Shown: piece after piece, positions 52,176 to 61,130 of the stretch
How positions within the stretch are numbered: position 1 is the first letter of the stretch
Layout of the letters: each line of letters begins with the position of its first letter
Source of the DNA: Trebonia sp963785645
GTDB lineage: Bacteria; Actinomycetota; Actinomycetes; Streptosporangiales; Streptosporangiaceae
Assembly (NCBI GenBank): GCA_963785645.1
Contig: CAWAWG010000018.1
Coordinates: forward strand, 1 to 64,000
Direction of reading: 5' to 3'
Length of the DNA: 64,000 bases
Notes under the pieces: generated by a model
The model's database searches: none
Told to the model about the DNA's origin: nothing
Seen by the model: the letters and a program-made list of their open reading frames with translations, nothing else
Made by a program: the position numbers and the translations under genes

Positions 52176-53361
52176 CGCCGCCGATCCCGGGGATCCGCCA
52201 GCGGGTCCGCGCGCCGGGATCGATCGCCGTGGACGCGCCGGGCGCCTGCGGTCTCTCCAGGTAGCCCTCACGGACAACGCTGCGTTCGATGAACGCGTCT
52301 TGCGTCCAGGGAATGAACTCGATGAGCGGCGGTGCCTCGGAGACGACGGTGCCGACGAGGTGCTGATGGACCTGCATCATGTCCCCCGCATGCGGTGCAA
52401 CCCGCAGGCCCCGGCCGCTGGCGTGCGCCGCTACCTGCAGCCATTCCGTCACTCCGGCGACCCGGGTCGCGTCGACCTGGACGACGCGCAGCGCATCGGC
52501 GGCAATGAAGCTGGCGAACTGATGGTAGGAGTAGATGCTTTCGCCGGCGGCGATGTCGACGCGGGCCGACCGCTGTAGGCGCCGGTGGCTTTCCAGGTCA
52601 TCGGCGTGCAGCGGTTCTTCCACCCAGTCCATCCGCGCCTCTTCGAGCACGGGCATGATCCGGTTCGCGGTTGACAGGTCCCAGCGCTGGTTGGCGTCGC
52701 ACATGAGGGTAACGTCATCGCCGATCTCGCTCCGCACCGCGCGTACCCGCCGCGCGTCCTCGCGCCAGTCCGGCTTGCCGACCTTCATCTTCACCCGCCG
52801 CCAGCCCTGGTCGATGAGCGACGTCAGGTCACGGACAAGCTCGCCCGCGGTGAGGTTGAGCCAGCCGCCGTCCGTGTTGTAGGCCTCGACGGGATCGGCG
52901 GTGCCCCCGAGCAGCCGCCACAGCGGCACGCCGGCCCGCTGAGCGGCCAGATCCCACAGGGCAATGTCCACCATGGCCAGTGCCATGTGCACGACGCCAG
53001 CCCGGCCCACCCAGTGCGTGGGAAGCCAGTACAGCCGTGTCCACGTCCCGATGATGTCCTCGGAAGAGGCGCCGAGCAGGGCCTCGGCATAATAATTGTC
53101 AATGACATTGCACAGCAGCTCGGGCCCGCAGTGGACCCCCGATATCCCGGTTCCAACCCTTCCGTCGGCAGTCCTGATTTCCACAACTGGCACGGTCCAA
53201 TGCGACATTGCCGCCGTCGAATCAGCAATAGGCCGGGCAAGCGGTACGGCCAGCGCATATGTCTCGATCGAGGTAATGACCGCTCCCGCATCCCCCGGGA
53301 TCAGGCTGCGGACCTCCCCCGACAGCACGCCTCGAGCTTTTACGATCGGTTCTACGCTCAC
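52162..53361 (-). CDS. Enolase-superfamily dehydratase/racemase (mandelate racemase type)
   Basis: The protein of 399 residues from GTG 53361 (AAAGG upstream) has the capping domain with VHCGPELLCNVIDNYYAEAL and the barrel motifs RRVKMKVGKPDW (Lys-x-Lys), DVTLMCDANQRWDLSTANRI (Asp ligand), MDWVEEPLHADD (Glu), DIAAGESIYSYHQF (Glu) and GLRVAPHAGDMMQVHQHLVG (His base). This is the acid-sugar dehydratase pattern, with similarity in style to L-fuconate dehydratase. It abstracts a proton alpha to a carboxylate with Mg2+. Its 3' end overlaps the histidine kinase by 14 bp tail to tail. It is divergent from a LysR regulator, next to a sugar importer and a GH95 fucosidase. Confidence 0.85.
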   Translation of the reverse strand: MSVEPIVKARGVLSGEVRSLIPGDAGAVITSIETYALAVPLARPIADSTAAMSHWTVPVVEIRTADGRVGTGISGVHCGPELLCNVIDNYYAEALLGASSEDIIGTWTRLYWLPTHWVGRAGVVHMALAMVDIALWDLAAQRAGVPLWRLLGGTADPVEAYNTDGGWLNLTAGELVRDLTSLIDQGWRRVKMKVGKPDWREDARRVRAVRSEIGDDVTLMCDANQRWDLSTANRIMPVLEEARMDWVEEPLHADDLESHRRLQRSARVDIAAGESIYSYHQFASFIAADALRVVQVDATRVAGVTEWLQVAAHASGRGLRVAPHAGDMMQVHQHLVGTVVSEAPPLIEFIPWTQDAFIERSVVREGYLERPQAPGASTAIDPGARTRWRIPGIGGVMTE

Positions 53362-53570
53362 ATCGCGCCTTTCATTAGGACAACCACTATTGCGCCACGC
53401 CCGTGGCCGTATGGTCAACGACGAAGTACGGATAGCTATTATCCGCTTGATGGATGTGCCGGCATGGGTGTGAAGACGGAGCCCCTTGGGAATTGCGGGG
53501 CCAGGGTTCTATACTCCTCGCAGCCGCCGGGCGGAACTCGGCCGGCCGGAAGAAGTTGGGAGTGTCGCTG

Positions 53571-54503
53571 ATGACGCTGGACCTTACGTGGCTCCGCACC
53601 TGGGTCGAGGTGGTGGACGTCGGCGGCTTCGCCCGGGCGGCCGAGCAGATTCACCTGTCGCAGCCTCGGGTCTCGGCCCACATCGCGAGCCTGGAGCGGG
53701 AACTCGGCTGCTGCCTCATCGAGCGGCGGGTACGCCCGCTGACCCTGACCGAGGAGGGCAAACTCCTGCTGCCCAAGGCGCGGGCCGTCCTTGCCGCCGC
53801 GGACGACCTCGCTTCGGTCCGCCTCGCCGAGCAAGGTGAAATCTCGGGCTCGGTGAAGGTAGCCAGCTTCACGAGCGCGAGCGCCGAGTTCCTGCCCCAG
53901 GCATTCACGAAGCTGAAGGCGGCGCATCCACTGGTGGAACTGGGCGTGCTCGACGGGGACGTCAATGTCATCGAGGCCGCCCTCGCCGAACACCGGGTAT
54001 CGGTCGCGATCCGGCCGCTCCGTCCGGAGCCGAGAATTCCCGGCCTCAGCATGCGACCGCTCTGGCGTGAGCCGTTTGTCGCACTGGTTCCCAGCGGGCA
54101 CCAACTTGCCGAGCAGAAAGAGGTCAGGACGGAACAACTGGCCAAGGAACGCGTCATCACCATCGGCAATCCCCTGGCGGACTCCCTGCTCGGCTACGAG
54201 GCCCAGGCCGCGCTCAGCAGCAACATCCAGGAGGTGCCGTTCGGCACCGTGTCGCACCAGCCCACCACGCTCGCGGCGATGGTCAGGGGCGGTCACGGGG
54301 TCGGCGTCATCAACTACCTCGCGGCCGTCATGATCCTGCGCGAAGGCCTGGAAATCCGGCCCATCAGCCAGTTGACGGCGCACCGGGACGTGGGCATCTG
54401 GTGGCATTCTGAGCGCCCGCTCAGCCGGGCGGCCAGGGCCTTCATCAATGTGGTGCTTGAGACACCACGCCCGGCAGGCACATCGCAGATCCCGGTGAGA
54501 TAG
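53571..54503 (+). CDS. LysR-family transcriptional regulator
   Basis: The 310-residue protein begins with the LysR winged HTH (LDLTWLRTWVEVVDVGGFAR, AAEQIHLSQPRVSAHIASLE) and continues with a LysR substrate domain (ISGSVKVASFTSASAEFLPQ, LSMRPLWREPFVALVPSGHQ, GGHGVGVINYL). ATG 53571 follows TTGGGAG. It is divergent from the enolase-family gene and upstream of the transport operon, so it probably controls one or both in response to a sugar acid. An in-frame extension to 53454 lacks LysR similarity. Confidence 0.9.
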   Translation: MTLDLTWLRTWVEVVDVGGFARAAEQIHLSQPRVSAHIASLERELGCCLIERRVRPLTLTEEGKLLLPKARAVLAAADDLASVRLAEQGEISGSVKVASFTSASAEFLPQAFTKLKAAHPLVELGVLDGDVNVIEAALAEHRVSVAIRPLRPEPRIPGLSMRPLWREPFVALVPSGHQLAEQKEVRTEQLAKERVITIGNPLADSLLGYEAQAALSSNIQEVPFGTVSHQPTTLAAMVRGGHGVGVINYLAAVMILREGLEIRPISQLTAHRDVGIWWHSERPLSRAARAFINVVLETPRPAGTSQIPVR

Positions 54504-54603
54504 CCCGGCTCTCCCTAAAACAATTAGAAATAGCCCTCGCACTCAAGCATAATAAGAACTGTTTCTCCGGCGGCATTATGCTGCCGCTGGCGAAACCCGG
54601 ATA

Positions 54604-54630
54604 CCTGCTATCCGCAGTCCGGATAGCAGG
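54604..54630. terminator. 11-bp stem-loop between LysR and the transport operon
   Basis: CCTGCTATCCG (54604-54614) and CGGATAGCAGG (54620-54630) pair perfectly around a 5-nt loop, about 100 bp past the LysR stop. The rest of 54504-54813 shows no gene; the operon promoter is probably in 54730-54780. Confidence 0.6.
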
Positions 54631-54813
54631 CCCCCGGCGCCGCACGGGAGCCCGCTGGCCAGCCCGCTGACCCCCGGCGCTTCATCCGCTTCCCGAATAG
54701 CGCACATTCGGGATACGTCGTTGACTCACACCGCACCTTAGGCCGATGCTAACCGCATATTGATCACCGCTCGCACGCGCCCCGATGGTGCGGCCCTATG
54801 CGAATGGTGGCGG

Positions 54814-54942
54814 ATGGAGTCGATTATGGGCGCAATTGCAGCCTATTCAGATATTGAGGTAGCAGAAGAAAGCGCTTCGGCTGGGAAAGGACCCGCCTTT
54901 GACCCGCTGACCGGCCGAATGCGAGCCGCAGAGGAGAACTGA
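54814..54942 (+). CDS. Small leader protein coupled to the sugar permease
   Basis: A 42-residue frame (MESIMGAIAAYSDIEVAEES ... DPLTGRMRAAEEN) ends in TGA overlapping the permease ATG by one base (TGATG). It has a charged composition and no signal peptide. It may be a real small protein or a leader that couples translation. A GAGGAG box for the permease lies inside its last codons. Confidence 0.4.
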   Translation: MESIMGAIAAYSDIEVAEESASAGKGPAFDPLTGRMRAAEEN

Positions 54943-55886
54943 TGGCGGCTATCAGGATGGCCAGGCCGGTTTCAACCTCGCGCAGGCAAGGGCCACAGCA
55001 GACCTGGCGCAGCCCGCAGCATCGCAAGGACTGGCGGTACGCGCTTCTTCTTATACTCCCGGCAACGGTGGGCTTCGTATTCTTCGCCGTCTACCCGGTG
55101 CTGCGCGGCATCTATCTGAGCTTCACCAACTTCCGGATACTCAGCCCGCCCACCTGGGCCGGACTCGGCAACTACCGCGAACTGCTTTCCGATAGCGTTT
55201 TCTGGGCATCGCTGCGGGTTACGGTCTACTTTGTCGTCCTGTCAGTGGGCATCGGGATCCTCATTTCCCTCGTCACCGCGGTCATCTTGCACCGGCTGAC
55301 CAAGTCGGCGCTCATCCGGGGCATGGTGATCCTGCCGTTCCTCATCTCCGGCGTCGTCGCCGCACTGGTGTGGCAGTGGATGCTCGACCCGGAACTCGGC
55401 ATCGTGAACATTGTCCTCAAGGACCTGACGGGCCGCACCGTCATGTTCCTAGGCTCGTCGACCTGGGTGATCCCATCGCTGGCGTTCATCAGCGTATGGA
55501 AATCGATGGGCTATAACGCGATCTTGATCCTTGCCGGGCTACAGACGATCCCCGGCGATATCTACGAGGCGGCGCGGATCGACGGCGCGGGCGAGATCCG
55601 CATGTTCAGGAAGCTGACCCTGCCGCTGCTCCGGCCGATCATGGCGATGGTCATCATCCTGACGGTGATCAGCGCGTTTCAGGTCTTCGACCTTGTCGCG
55701 GTGACCACGCAGGGCCAGCCGGCGAACGCGTCCAACGTACTGCCCCTGTACATCTACAAGACTGGATTCAGCGAGTTTGATTTCGGCTACGCGATAACCA
55801 TGTCAATGGCACTTTTCGTACTGCTACTGGCTCTTACCTTCATGCAGATGCGCATGATGCGCGCCAACCAGAGCGATTTGGGATAG
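54942..55886 (+). CDS. ABC sugar transporter permease 1
   Basis: The 314-residue protein has six membrane helices (first YALLLILPATVGFVFFAVYP) and the permease EAA loop EAARIDGAGEIRMFRKLTLP. This is the MalF/UgpA type of carbohydrate importers. It pairs with permease 2, which starts 6 bp after its stop, and with the lipoprotein encoded next. AGGAG precedes ATG 54942. No ATPase gene is in the operon; actinomycete sugar importers commonly share one MsiK-type ATPase encoded elsewhere. Confidence 0.93.
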   Translation: MAAIRMARPVSTSRRQGPQQTWRSPQHRKDWRYALLLILPATVGFVFFAVYPVLRGIYLSFTNFRILSPPTWAGLGNYRELLSDSVFWASLRVTVYFVVLSVGIGILISLVTAVILHRLTKSALIRGMVILPFLISGVVAALVWQWMLDPELGIVNIVLKDLTGRTVMFLGSSTWVIPSLAFISVWKSMGYNAILILAGLQTIPGDIYEAARIDGAGEIRMFRKLTLPLLRPIMAMVIILTVISAFQVFDLVAVTTQGQPANASNVLPLYIYKTGFSEFDFGYAITMSMALFVLLLALTFMQMRMMRANQSDLG

Positions 55887-55892
55887 GGTCCC

Positions 55893-56837
55893 ATGACGCA
55901 TACTGTAATACAGAGCCACGCACCGTCCGTTGCGCCGCAGCGTAATCGCAGAGCTCGCAAGGCCCGTGTGTCGCCCGGCCGGATAGCCGCCTGGACCTAT
56001 CTGATCGTCTTCCTCATACTTACGATTTTCCCGTTCTACTGGATTCTGCGGACAGCACTCTCGAATAACTACTCGCTGATCGCGCATCCGAGTTCGCTCC
56101 TGCCGGCCGGCCTTACCCTCGGCCCGTTCGAGCGGGTACTCGGGTTCGCCACGACGCAGCAGGCGGTCGCCCAGGGCGGGTCGGGTGCCTCCATCAACCT
56201 CGCGCTGTCCGTCAGGAACTCGCTCATCTACGCCACCGCACTGACGTGCATCGTGGTCTTCTGCTCGCTGATCGCCGCTTATGCGTTCGCCCGGCTTCGC
56301 TGGCCCGGCCGGAACCTGGTGTTCTCACTGTTCCTCGGCGCCCTCATGATTCCGGGCATCATGACGCTGCTGCCGAACTTCGTGCTGATCCATGACCTCG
56401 GCCTGACGAACACCTTCGCCGGCCTGATCCTGCCCGGCGCGCTGTTCTCCGCGTTCGGCATTTTCTTCCTGCGCCAGTTTATGCTCGGCCTGAGCAGCGA
56501 GATCGAGCAGGCGGCACAGATCGACGGACTCGGCCCGCTCGGAATGCTCTTCCGTATGACGATTCCGATGTGCGCAGGGCCGGTGACGACTTTTGCCCTG
56601 CTCACGTTCATCAACACGTGGAACGACTACTTCTGGCCCCTGCTGATCGCCGATAGCCCCAGCGTCCAGCCGCTGACGGTCGCACTCGGCGTGTTCCAGC
56701 AAGCGTCACCGGAGTCCGAGCTGGATTTCGCGGGTCTCATGGCGGCCTCGCTCGTCGCCGCCGTTCCCATGCTCCTGATATTCGTCATATTCGGTAAGCG
56801 CATCGTGAATTCCATCGGATTTACCGGGATCAGATAA
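55893..56837 (+). CDS. ABC sugar transporter permease 2
   Basis: The 314-residue protein is of the MalG/UgpE type, with six helices (first IAAWTYLIVFLILTIFPFYW) and the EAA loop EQAAQIDGLGPLGMLFRMTI. It ends KRIVNSIGFTGIR, close to the usual GLTAGAVKG end. A long insert (TTQQAVAQGGSGASINLALS) lies between helices 1 and 2. It would form the translocation channel with permease 1. It is spaced 51 bp from the solute-binding protein gene downstream. Confidence 0.93.
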   Translation: MTHTVIQSHAPSVAPQRNRRARKARVSPGRIAAWTYLIVFLILTIFPFYWILRTALSNNYSLIAHPSSLLPAGLTLGPFERVLGFATTQQAVAQGGSGASINLALSVRNSLIYATALTCIVVFCSLIAAYAFARLRWPGRNLVFSLFLGALMIPGIMTLLPNFVLIHDLGLTNTFAGLILPGALFSAFGIFFLRQFMLGLSSEIEQAAQIDGLGPLGMLFRMTIPMCAGPVTTFALLTFINTWNDYFWPLLIADSPSVQPLTVALGVFQQASPESELDFAGLMAASLVAAVPMLLIFVIFGKRIVNSIGFTGIR

Positions 56838-56888
56838 TCAAGCTCTTCCTGTACACAAGAAAATAATATATGGAAGGCAAGGCAACAC

Positions 56889-58256
56889 ATGAGAATAAAG
56901 AGAATCCGCCCGATCATCGCCGCGACGGCGGTGGCGGTGCTCGCCGCCGTGGCCGGCTGCTCAAGCGGCGGATCGGGCTCGGGCGGGTCGGGCTCGGCTC
57001 CGGTAACCATCAACTGGTGGACCTGGGATCCCAACCAGGCACTCGCCTACGAGCAGTGCATCCCCGGATTCGAGAAGGCAAACCCCGGAATAAAGGTTGA
57101 CGTATCCCAGTACAACGTCGCCCAGTACTTCACGAAGCTGACCGCCAGCTTCGTCGCAGGCAACGCCCCAGACGCCTTCATGAACAGCGTCACGTACTTC
57201 CAGTCCTATGTAAGCCAGAACCAGCTCATGCCGCTGGACAAGTACATCAGCCAGTCCGGCCTCAACATGGCGCAGTACTCGATCGGTACGAGCGCCTGGA
57301 AGTACACCGACGGCAAGCAGTACGCACTCCCGATGGACTGGGCAACCGATGTTATTTACTACAACAAGAGCATGCTCGCCAAGGCAGGCTACACAACCGC
57401 CGACGTCGACAACCTCACCTGGAATCCGCAGAACGGCGGAACCTTCTGGCAGATGATCAAGCATCTCACGGTGGACAAGAACGGAGTCCGGGGCGACCAG
57501 TCCGGCTTCAATCCCAGCGACGTCGCCACCTACGGACTCGTCAACGCGGAGACGACGGGCGACCCGCTCGGACAGAATTACTGGGGAATGCTGCTGGCCG
57601 ACGACAACATCAACATTCCGAACAAGGACAACTGGGCGACCGAGTTCGACTACACAAACCCGCAGGTGGAACAGTCTGTTCAGCTCATCCGCACGCTGAC
57701 CAACGACGGGTACTCACCGCCGTTTAACCCGGCCCCATTGGCCGACACTGTACAAGTCGGATCGGGCACTGCGGCCATGGACCTCGGCGGAACCTGGTCG
57801 GTCAACACATTCGCGTCCCTCAAGGGCGTCAACATCGGCGTCGCCCCCTTGCCGACGGGCACGGACGGCACCCGCCGGCTGATGTCCAACTCCAACGGGA
57901 ACAACATGTGGGCCGGCACGAAGAACCCGGAGCAGACCTGGAAGTGGATGTCTTACCAGGAGAGCCAGGCCTGCCAGACGAAGGCCTCGGAGTACAACTC
58001 GTCGTTCCTGCCGTCGATCGGCGCCGCGAACAACGCACTGGTGCAGAGCGCTGCCGCCAAGGGCGAGGACCTGTCCGTCTTCGAGGGGTACGTGAAGAAC
58101 AACGAACTGTTCTCGAGCCCCGTCTACAACAACGGCGCGGCCATCGCGAACTATGTCGAACCCCTGTTTGAGTCGTACTTCACCAACAAGGCCGGCAACA
58201 GCATTTTCGCAAACATGCAGTCAAAGGTGCAGACACTGCTCGCACAGAGCAGCTAG
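56889..58256 (+). CDS. ABC sugar transporter solute-binding lipoprotein
   Basis: The 455-residue protein has a lipoprotein signal peptide with lipobox LAAVAGC (Cys at about 25) and a Ser/Gly linker. A family 1 extracellular solute-binding domain follows (ITINWWTWDPNQ-type opening, VAGNAPDAFMNSVTYFQSYV, YALPMDWATDVIYYNKSMLA, ISLGGTW-like AAMDLGGTWSVNTF). It would capture an oligosaccharide or glycoside outside the membrane and deliver it to the two permeases. The GH95 gene follows in the same direction, after a terminator-like hairpin. Fucosylated glycans are a reasonable guess for the ligand. Confidence 0.93.
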   Translation: MRIKRIRPIIAATAVAVLAAVAGCSSGGSGSGGSGSAPVTINWWTWDPNQALAYEQCIPGFEKANPGIKVDVSQYNVAQYFTKLTASFVAGNAPDAFMNSVTYFQSYVSQNQLMPLDKYISQSGLNMAQYSIGTSAWKYTDGKQYALPMDWATDVIYYNKSMLAKAGYTTADVDNLTWNPQNGGTFWQMIKHLTVDKNGVRGDQSGFNPSDVATYGLVNAETTGDPLGQNYWGMLLADDNINIPNKDNWATEFDYTNPQVEQSVQLIRTLTNDGYSPPFNPAPLADTVQVGSGTAAMDLGGTWSVNTFASLKGVNIGVAPLPTGTDGTRRLMSNSNGNNMWAGTKNPEQTWKWMSYQESQACQTKASEYNSSFLPSIGAANNALVQSAAAKGEDLSVFEGYVKNNELFSSPVYNNGAAIANYVEPLFESYFTNKAGNSIFANMQSKVQTLLAQSS

Positions 58257-58305
58257 CGGCACCGCGGGGCCTTCGTTCAGCCGACCACCCGGACGTCGCC
58301 CTCTC

Positions 58306-58356
58306 ATTTCATGAAATATCCGTGATGTCGGGCGCGCCAGCGCCCGACATCACGGA
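58306..58356. repeat. Palindromic repeat, copy 1 (before GH95)
   Basis: ATTTCATGAAAT, itself a perfect palindrome (58306-58317), is followed by a hairpin with perfect 16-bp arms TCCGTGATGTCGGGCG (58319-58334) and complement (58341-58356). A nearly identical 51-53 bp unit lies at 61078-61130. This copy sits between the binding-protein stop and the GH95 start and may act as terminator plus operator. Confidence 0.8.
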
Positions 58357-58492
58357 TGCCAGCAGTGCCTGCGGGAGCTGCCGACGCAACGGGCCAGGCC
58401 CAGCGCGGCCAATACAAGGATGGTGGTGTGCCATAACCTTCGAACTCGACGCCGACCCCGGCCCCTCCCCGAACCCGAGGACAGGAGTAACC

Positions 58493-60870
58493 GTGCCCGA
58501 GGCTTTCCCCGCCCCTGACCGTGCCGTCCCTGACCGCTCCTCCCCCGACCGTCCCGCCCCGGACAGTGCCGACTCCAGTCACCTGCTCTGGTACACCCGT
58601 CCGGCGGAGCGCTGGTTCGAGGCGCTGCCGATCGGGAACGGCCGCAACGGCGCCATGGTGTACTCCGGGGATCACCTCGAGCGCATCCAGCTGGCCGAGA
58701 CGACGGCGTGGTCGGGGGCCCCGGCGACGACTGACGTTAACCCGGACGCCCTCGACTGGCTGCCGGAGATCAGGCGGCTGCTGTTCGACGGCTGCAACCG
58801 CGAGGCGCAGGAACTTGTCAATGGACATGTGCTTGGCCGCCCGACGTCGTTCGGCACCAATCTCCCGCTGCCCGAACTGCTGATCGGCTTTGCCGATGCC
58901 GGTCCGGTCGCCGATTACCGGCGGAGCCTGGACCTGCGGGACGCGATCGTCAGGACCGGCTACCGGACCAGTCAGGCCTCCTGGTCGCGGGAGGCATTCG
59001 CGTCCCACCAGGACCGGGTGATCGTCGTCAGGATCGAGGCCGGTACCCGCGGGGCGTGTTCGTTCTCCGCCTGGTTCGGTGACTGCGTATTCCCCGTCCG
59101 CGTTTCCGCCGACGACCGCTCGCTCGGGCTGCGCGGCCGGGCCACGGAGACGATGCACAGCGACGGCCGGGCAGGCGTCGACATCCAGGTGCACGCTCGC
59201 CTCGTGCTGGACGGCGGAACTGCCAGGCCGGGAAGGACGCTGCCGGGCAGGACCGCATCGAGGTCACCGGGGCGGACGCCGTCACCTTCCTGATCGGGAT
59301 CGGGACCAGCTGGGACGGATCGGATCCGGAGGCGCAGGCCGCGGCCCTCGTCGACCGGGCCGCCGCGCTGACCTACCGGGAACTGCGGGCGCGGCACGTT
59401 GCCGACTACCGGCAGCCCTTCGACCGCGTGACACTGAACCTGGGCCCGAGCCAGCCGGCCGTGCGGGCACTCCCCACCGGCGAACGGCGGCTGGCGTACG
59501 CCGAGGGCGGGCCGGACCCCGAGCTTGAGAGCCTGTTCTTCCACTACGGCCGGTACCTGACCATCGCCGGGTCCCGGGAGGACTCGCCGTTGCCGCTCGC
59601 GCTCCAGGGCCTGTGGAACGACGGACTGGCGAGCAGCGCGTCATGGACGAACGATTTCCATCTCGACATCAACACCCAGCAGAACTACTGGGCGGCGGAG
59701 GTTACCAACCTCTCGGACAGCGTCCCGCCCTTGGTCTCGCTGGTCGAGCGGTTGAGCCGGTCCGGTGCGGACACCGCGGCGAAGATGTACGGCATGCCCG
59801 GCTGGGTCGCTCATACCGTGACCAACGCCTGGGGATACTCCGCACCCGGCAGCGGTGCGGGCTGGGGGCTCCATGTCACCGCCGGCGCCTGGATCGCGTC
59901 GCACCTCTGGGATCACTACGAGTTCACCCAGGACGCGGACTACCTGCGTGAACGGGCCTACCCGGTGCTGCGCGGCGCCGCCGAATTCTTCCTCGGCTAC
60001 CTGTGCCCCCACCCGGAACGGGGCTGGCTCGTGACCGGGCCGTCCGACTCGCCGGAGAACTGGTACACCTCAGCGGAAGGGGATGCCTGCGCGGCCTCGA
60101 TGGGAAACACCTGCGACCGCGTGTTCGTCGACGGCCTGTTCAGCGCCTGCCAGCGGGCGGCCGCCATTCTCGGCGTCGATGCCGGACTGGCGGAGCGCCT
60201 GGGGCGCGCCCGCGCGCTCCTGCCCCCCTTCCAGATCGGCCGGGACGGCCAGCTGCAGGAATGGCTCGAAGACTGGGAGGATGCGGTGCCGAGCCATCGC
60301 CATACATCCCACCTGTGCGCCCTGTATCCGGGACGGCAGATCACCCCGCGCACCACACCTGAACTCGCCCGCGCCGCCGAGGTGACCATCGACCGCCGCA
60401 TAGCCGCGCCGGGGTGGGAGCAGACCGAGTGGGTAGAGGCGAACTTCATCGCCTTCTACGCCCGGCTGGGAAAGGGAGACCCGGCGGCATCGCACGTCCG
60501 GGCTCTCATCGGCAATGCGGCAGAAGCCAACCTGCTCACCTACTCGGTTGGCGGTGTGGCCGGCGCCGCGCAGAACATCTACTCCTTCGACGGCAACGCG
60601 GGCGGCACCGCCGGGATAGCGGAAATGCTGCTTCAGTCCGACGGCGAGGAACTCGAACTCCTGCCGGCCCTTCCCGTCGTGTGGCCCGAGGGATCCGTCA
60701 CCGGCCTGCGCGCACGAGGCGGCCTCAGCGTGGACATCCACTGGCGGGACGGACGGCTCCGCGCCGCGCTGATAACGGCCGACCGCGACACCAGGATGCG
60801 AGTCCGCCACGGCGACGTGGTGGCCACGGAACATTTCGCGGCCGCCGAACCGCACTGGATCGAGCTATAA
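58493..60870 (+). pseudogene. GH95 alpha-L-fucosidase, one frameshift
   Basis: From GTG 58493 (AGGAG 5 bp upstream) the frame reads LLWYTRPAERWFEALPIGNG, RNGAMVYSG and AETTAWSGAP, the GH95 N-terminal beta domain. A single-base deletion near 59220 shifts the frame. The rest continues with ALQGLWNDGLASSASWTNDF, HLDINTQQNYWAAEVTNLSD (catalytic Asn pair), VTGPSDSPENWYTSAEGDAC (Glu), EWLEDWEDAVPSHRHTSHLC and IYSFDGNAGGTAGIAEMLLQ (Asp), ending at 60870. All catalytic residues of the family are present. Repaired, the enzyme has about 790 residues and would release fucose (or galactose in some members). No signal peptide is seen, so the substrate is probably imported first by the upstream ABC system. 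Confidence 0.9.
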
Positions 60871-60930
60871 GGCCCAATGCCCCCAGCTCTCCAGGAAAAC
60901 GCCGCATCGACCGGCCCCGCCCGCTGGGAT

Positions 60931-60993
60931 AGGGCCACTTAGCGTCGCACATATCCGGTCAAACCACGACACGAAAATGCGCTAAGTGGCCCT
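60931..60993. terminator. 14-bp inverted repeat after GH95
   Basis: AGGGCCACTTAGCG (60931-60944) and CGCTAAGTGGCCCT (60980-60993) pair perfectly with a 35-nt loop, 61 bp past the GH95 stop. The loop is long for a terminator, so it could also be an operator pair. Confidence 0.5.
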
Positions 60994-61077
60994 ACGTCCA
61001 GTTGCCGGGTCGCGCCATTGTCACAAGAGCAGCATAATCCGCGCACCTCACTGGGCGATCAACTACCGCCTTTTACG

Positions 61078-61130
61078 ATTTCATGAAATGTCCGTCATGT
61101 CGTGGCGCGCCAGCGCCCGACATGACGGAC
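61078..61130. repeat. Palindromic repeat, copy 2 (after GH95)
   Basis: It opens with the same ATTTCATGAAAT palindrome and has a hairpin with arms TCCGTCATGTCG and CGACATGACGGA around GTGGCGCGCCAGCGCC (one bulged T). Compared with copy 1, the paired changes (GTGAT/ATCAC to GTCAT/ATGAC) keep the stem, so the structure is conserved. Confidence 0.8.

Noticed and set aside
53439..54542. 367-residue open frame antisense to the LysR gene
   Set aside because: The LysR reading frame has clear domain signatures; the antisense frame has none.
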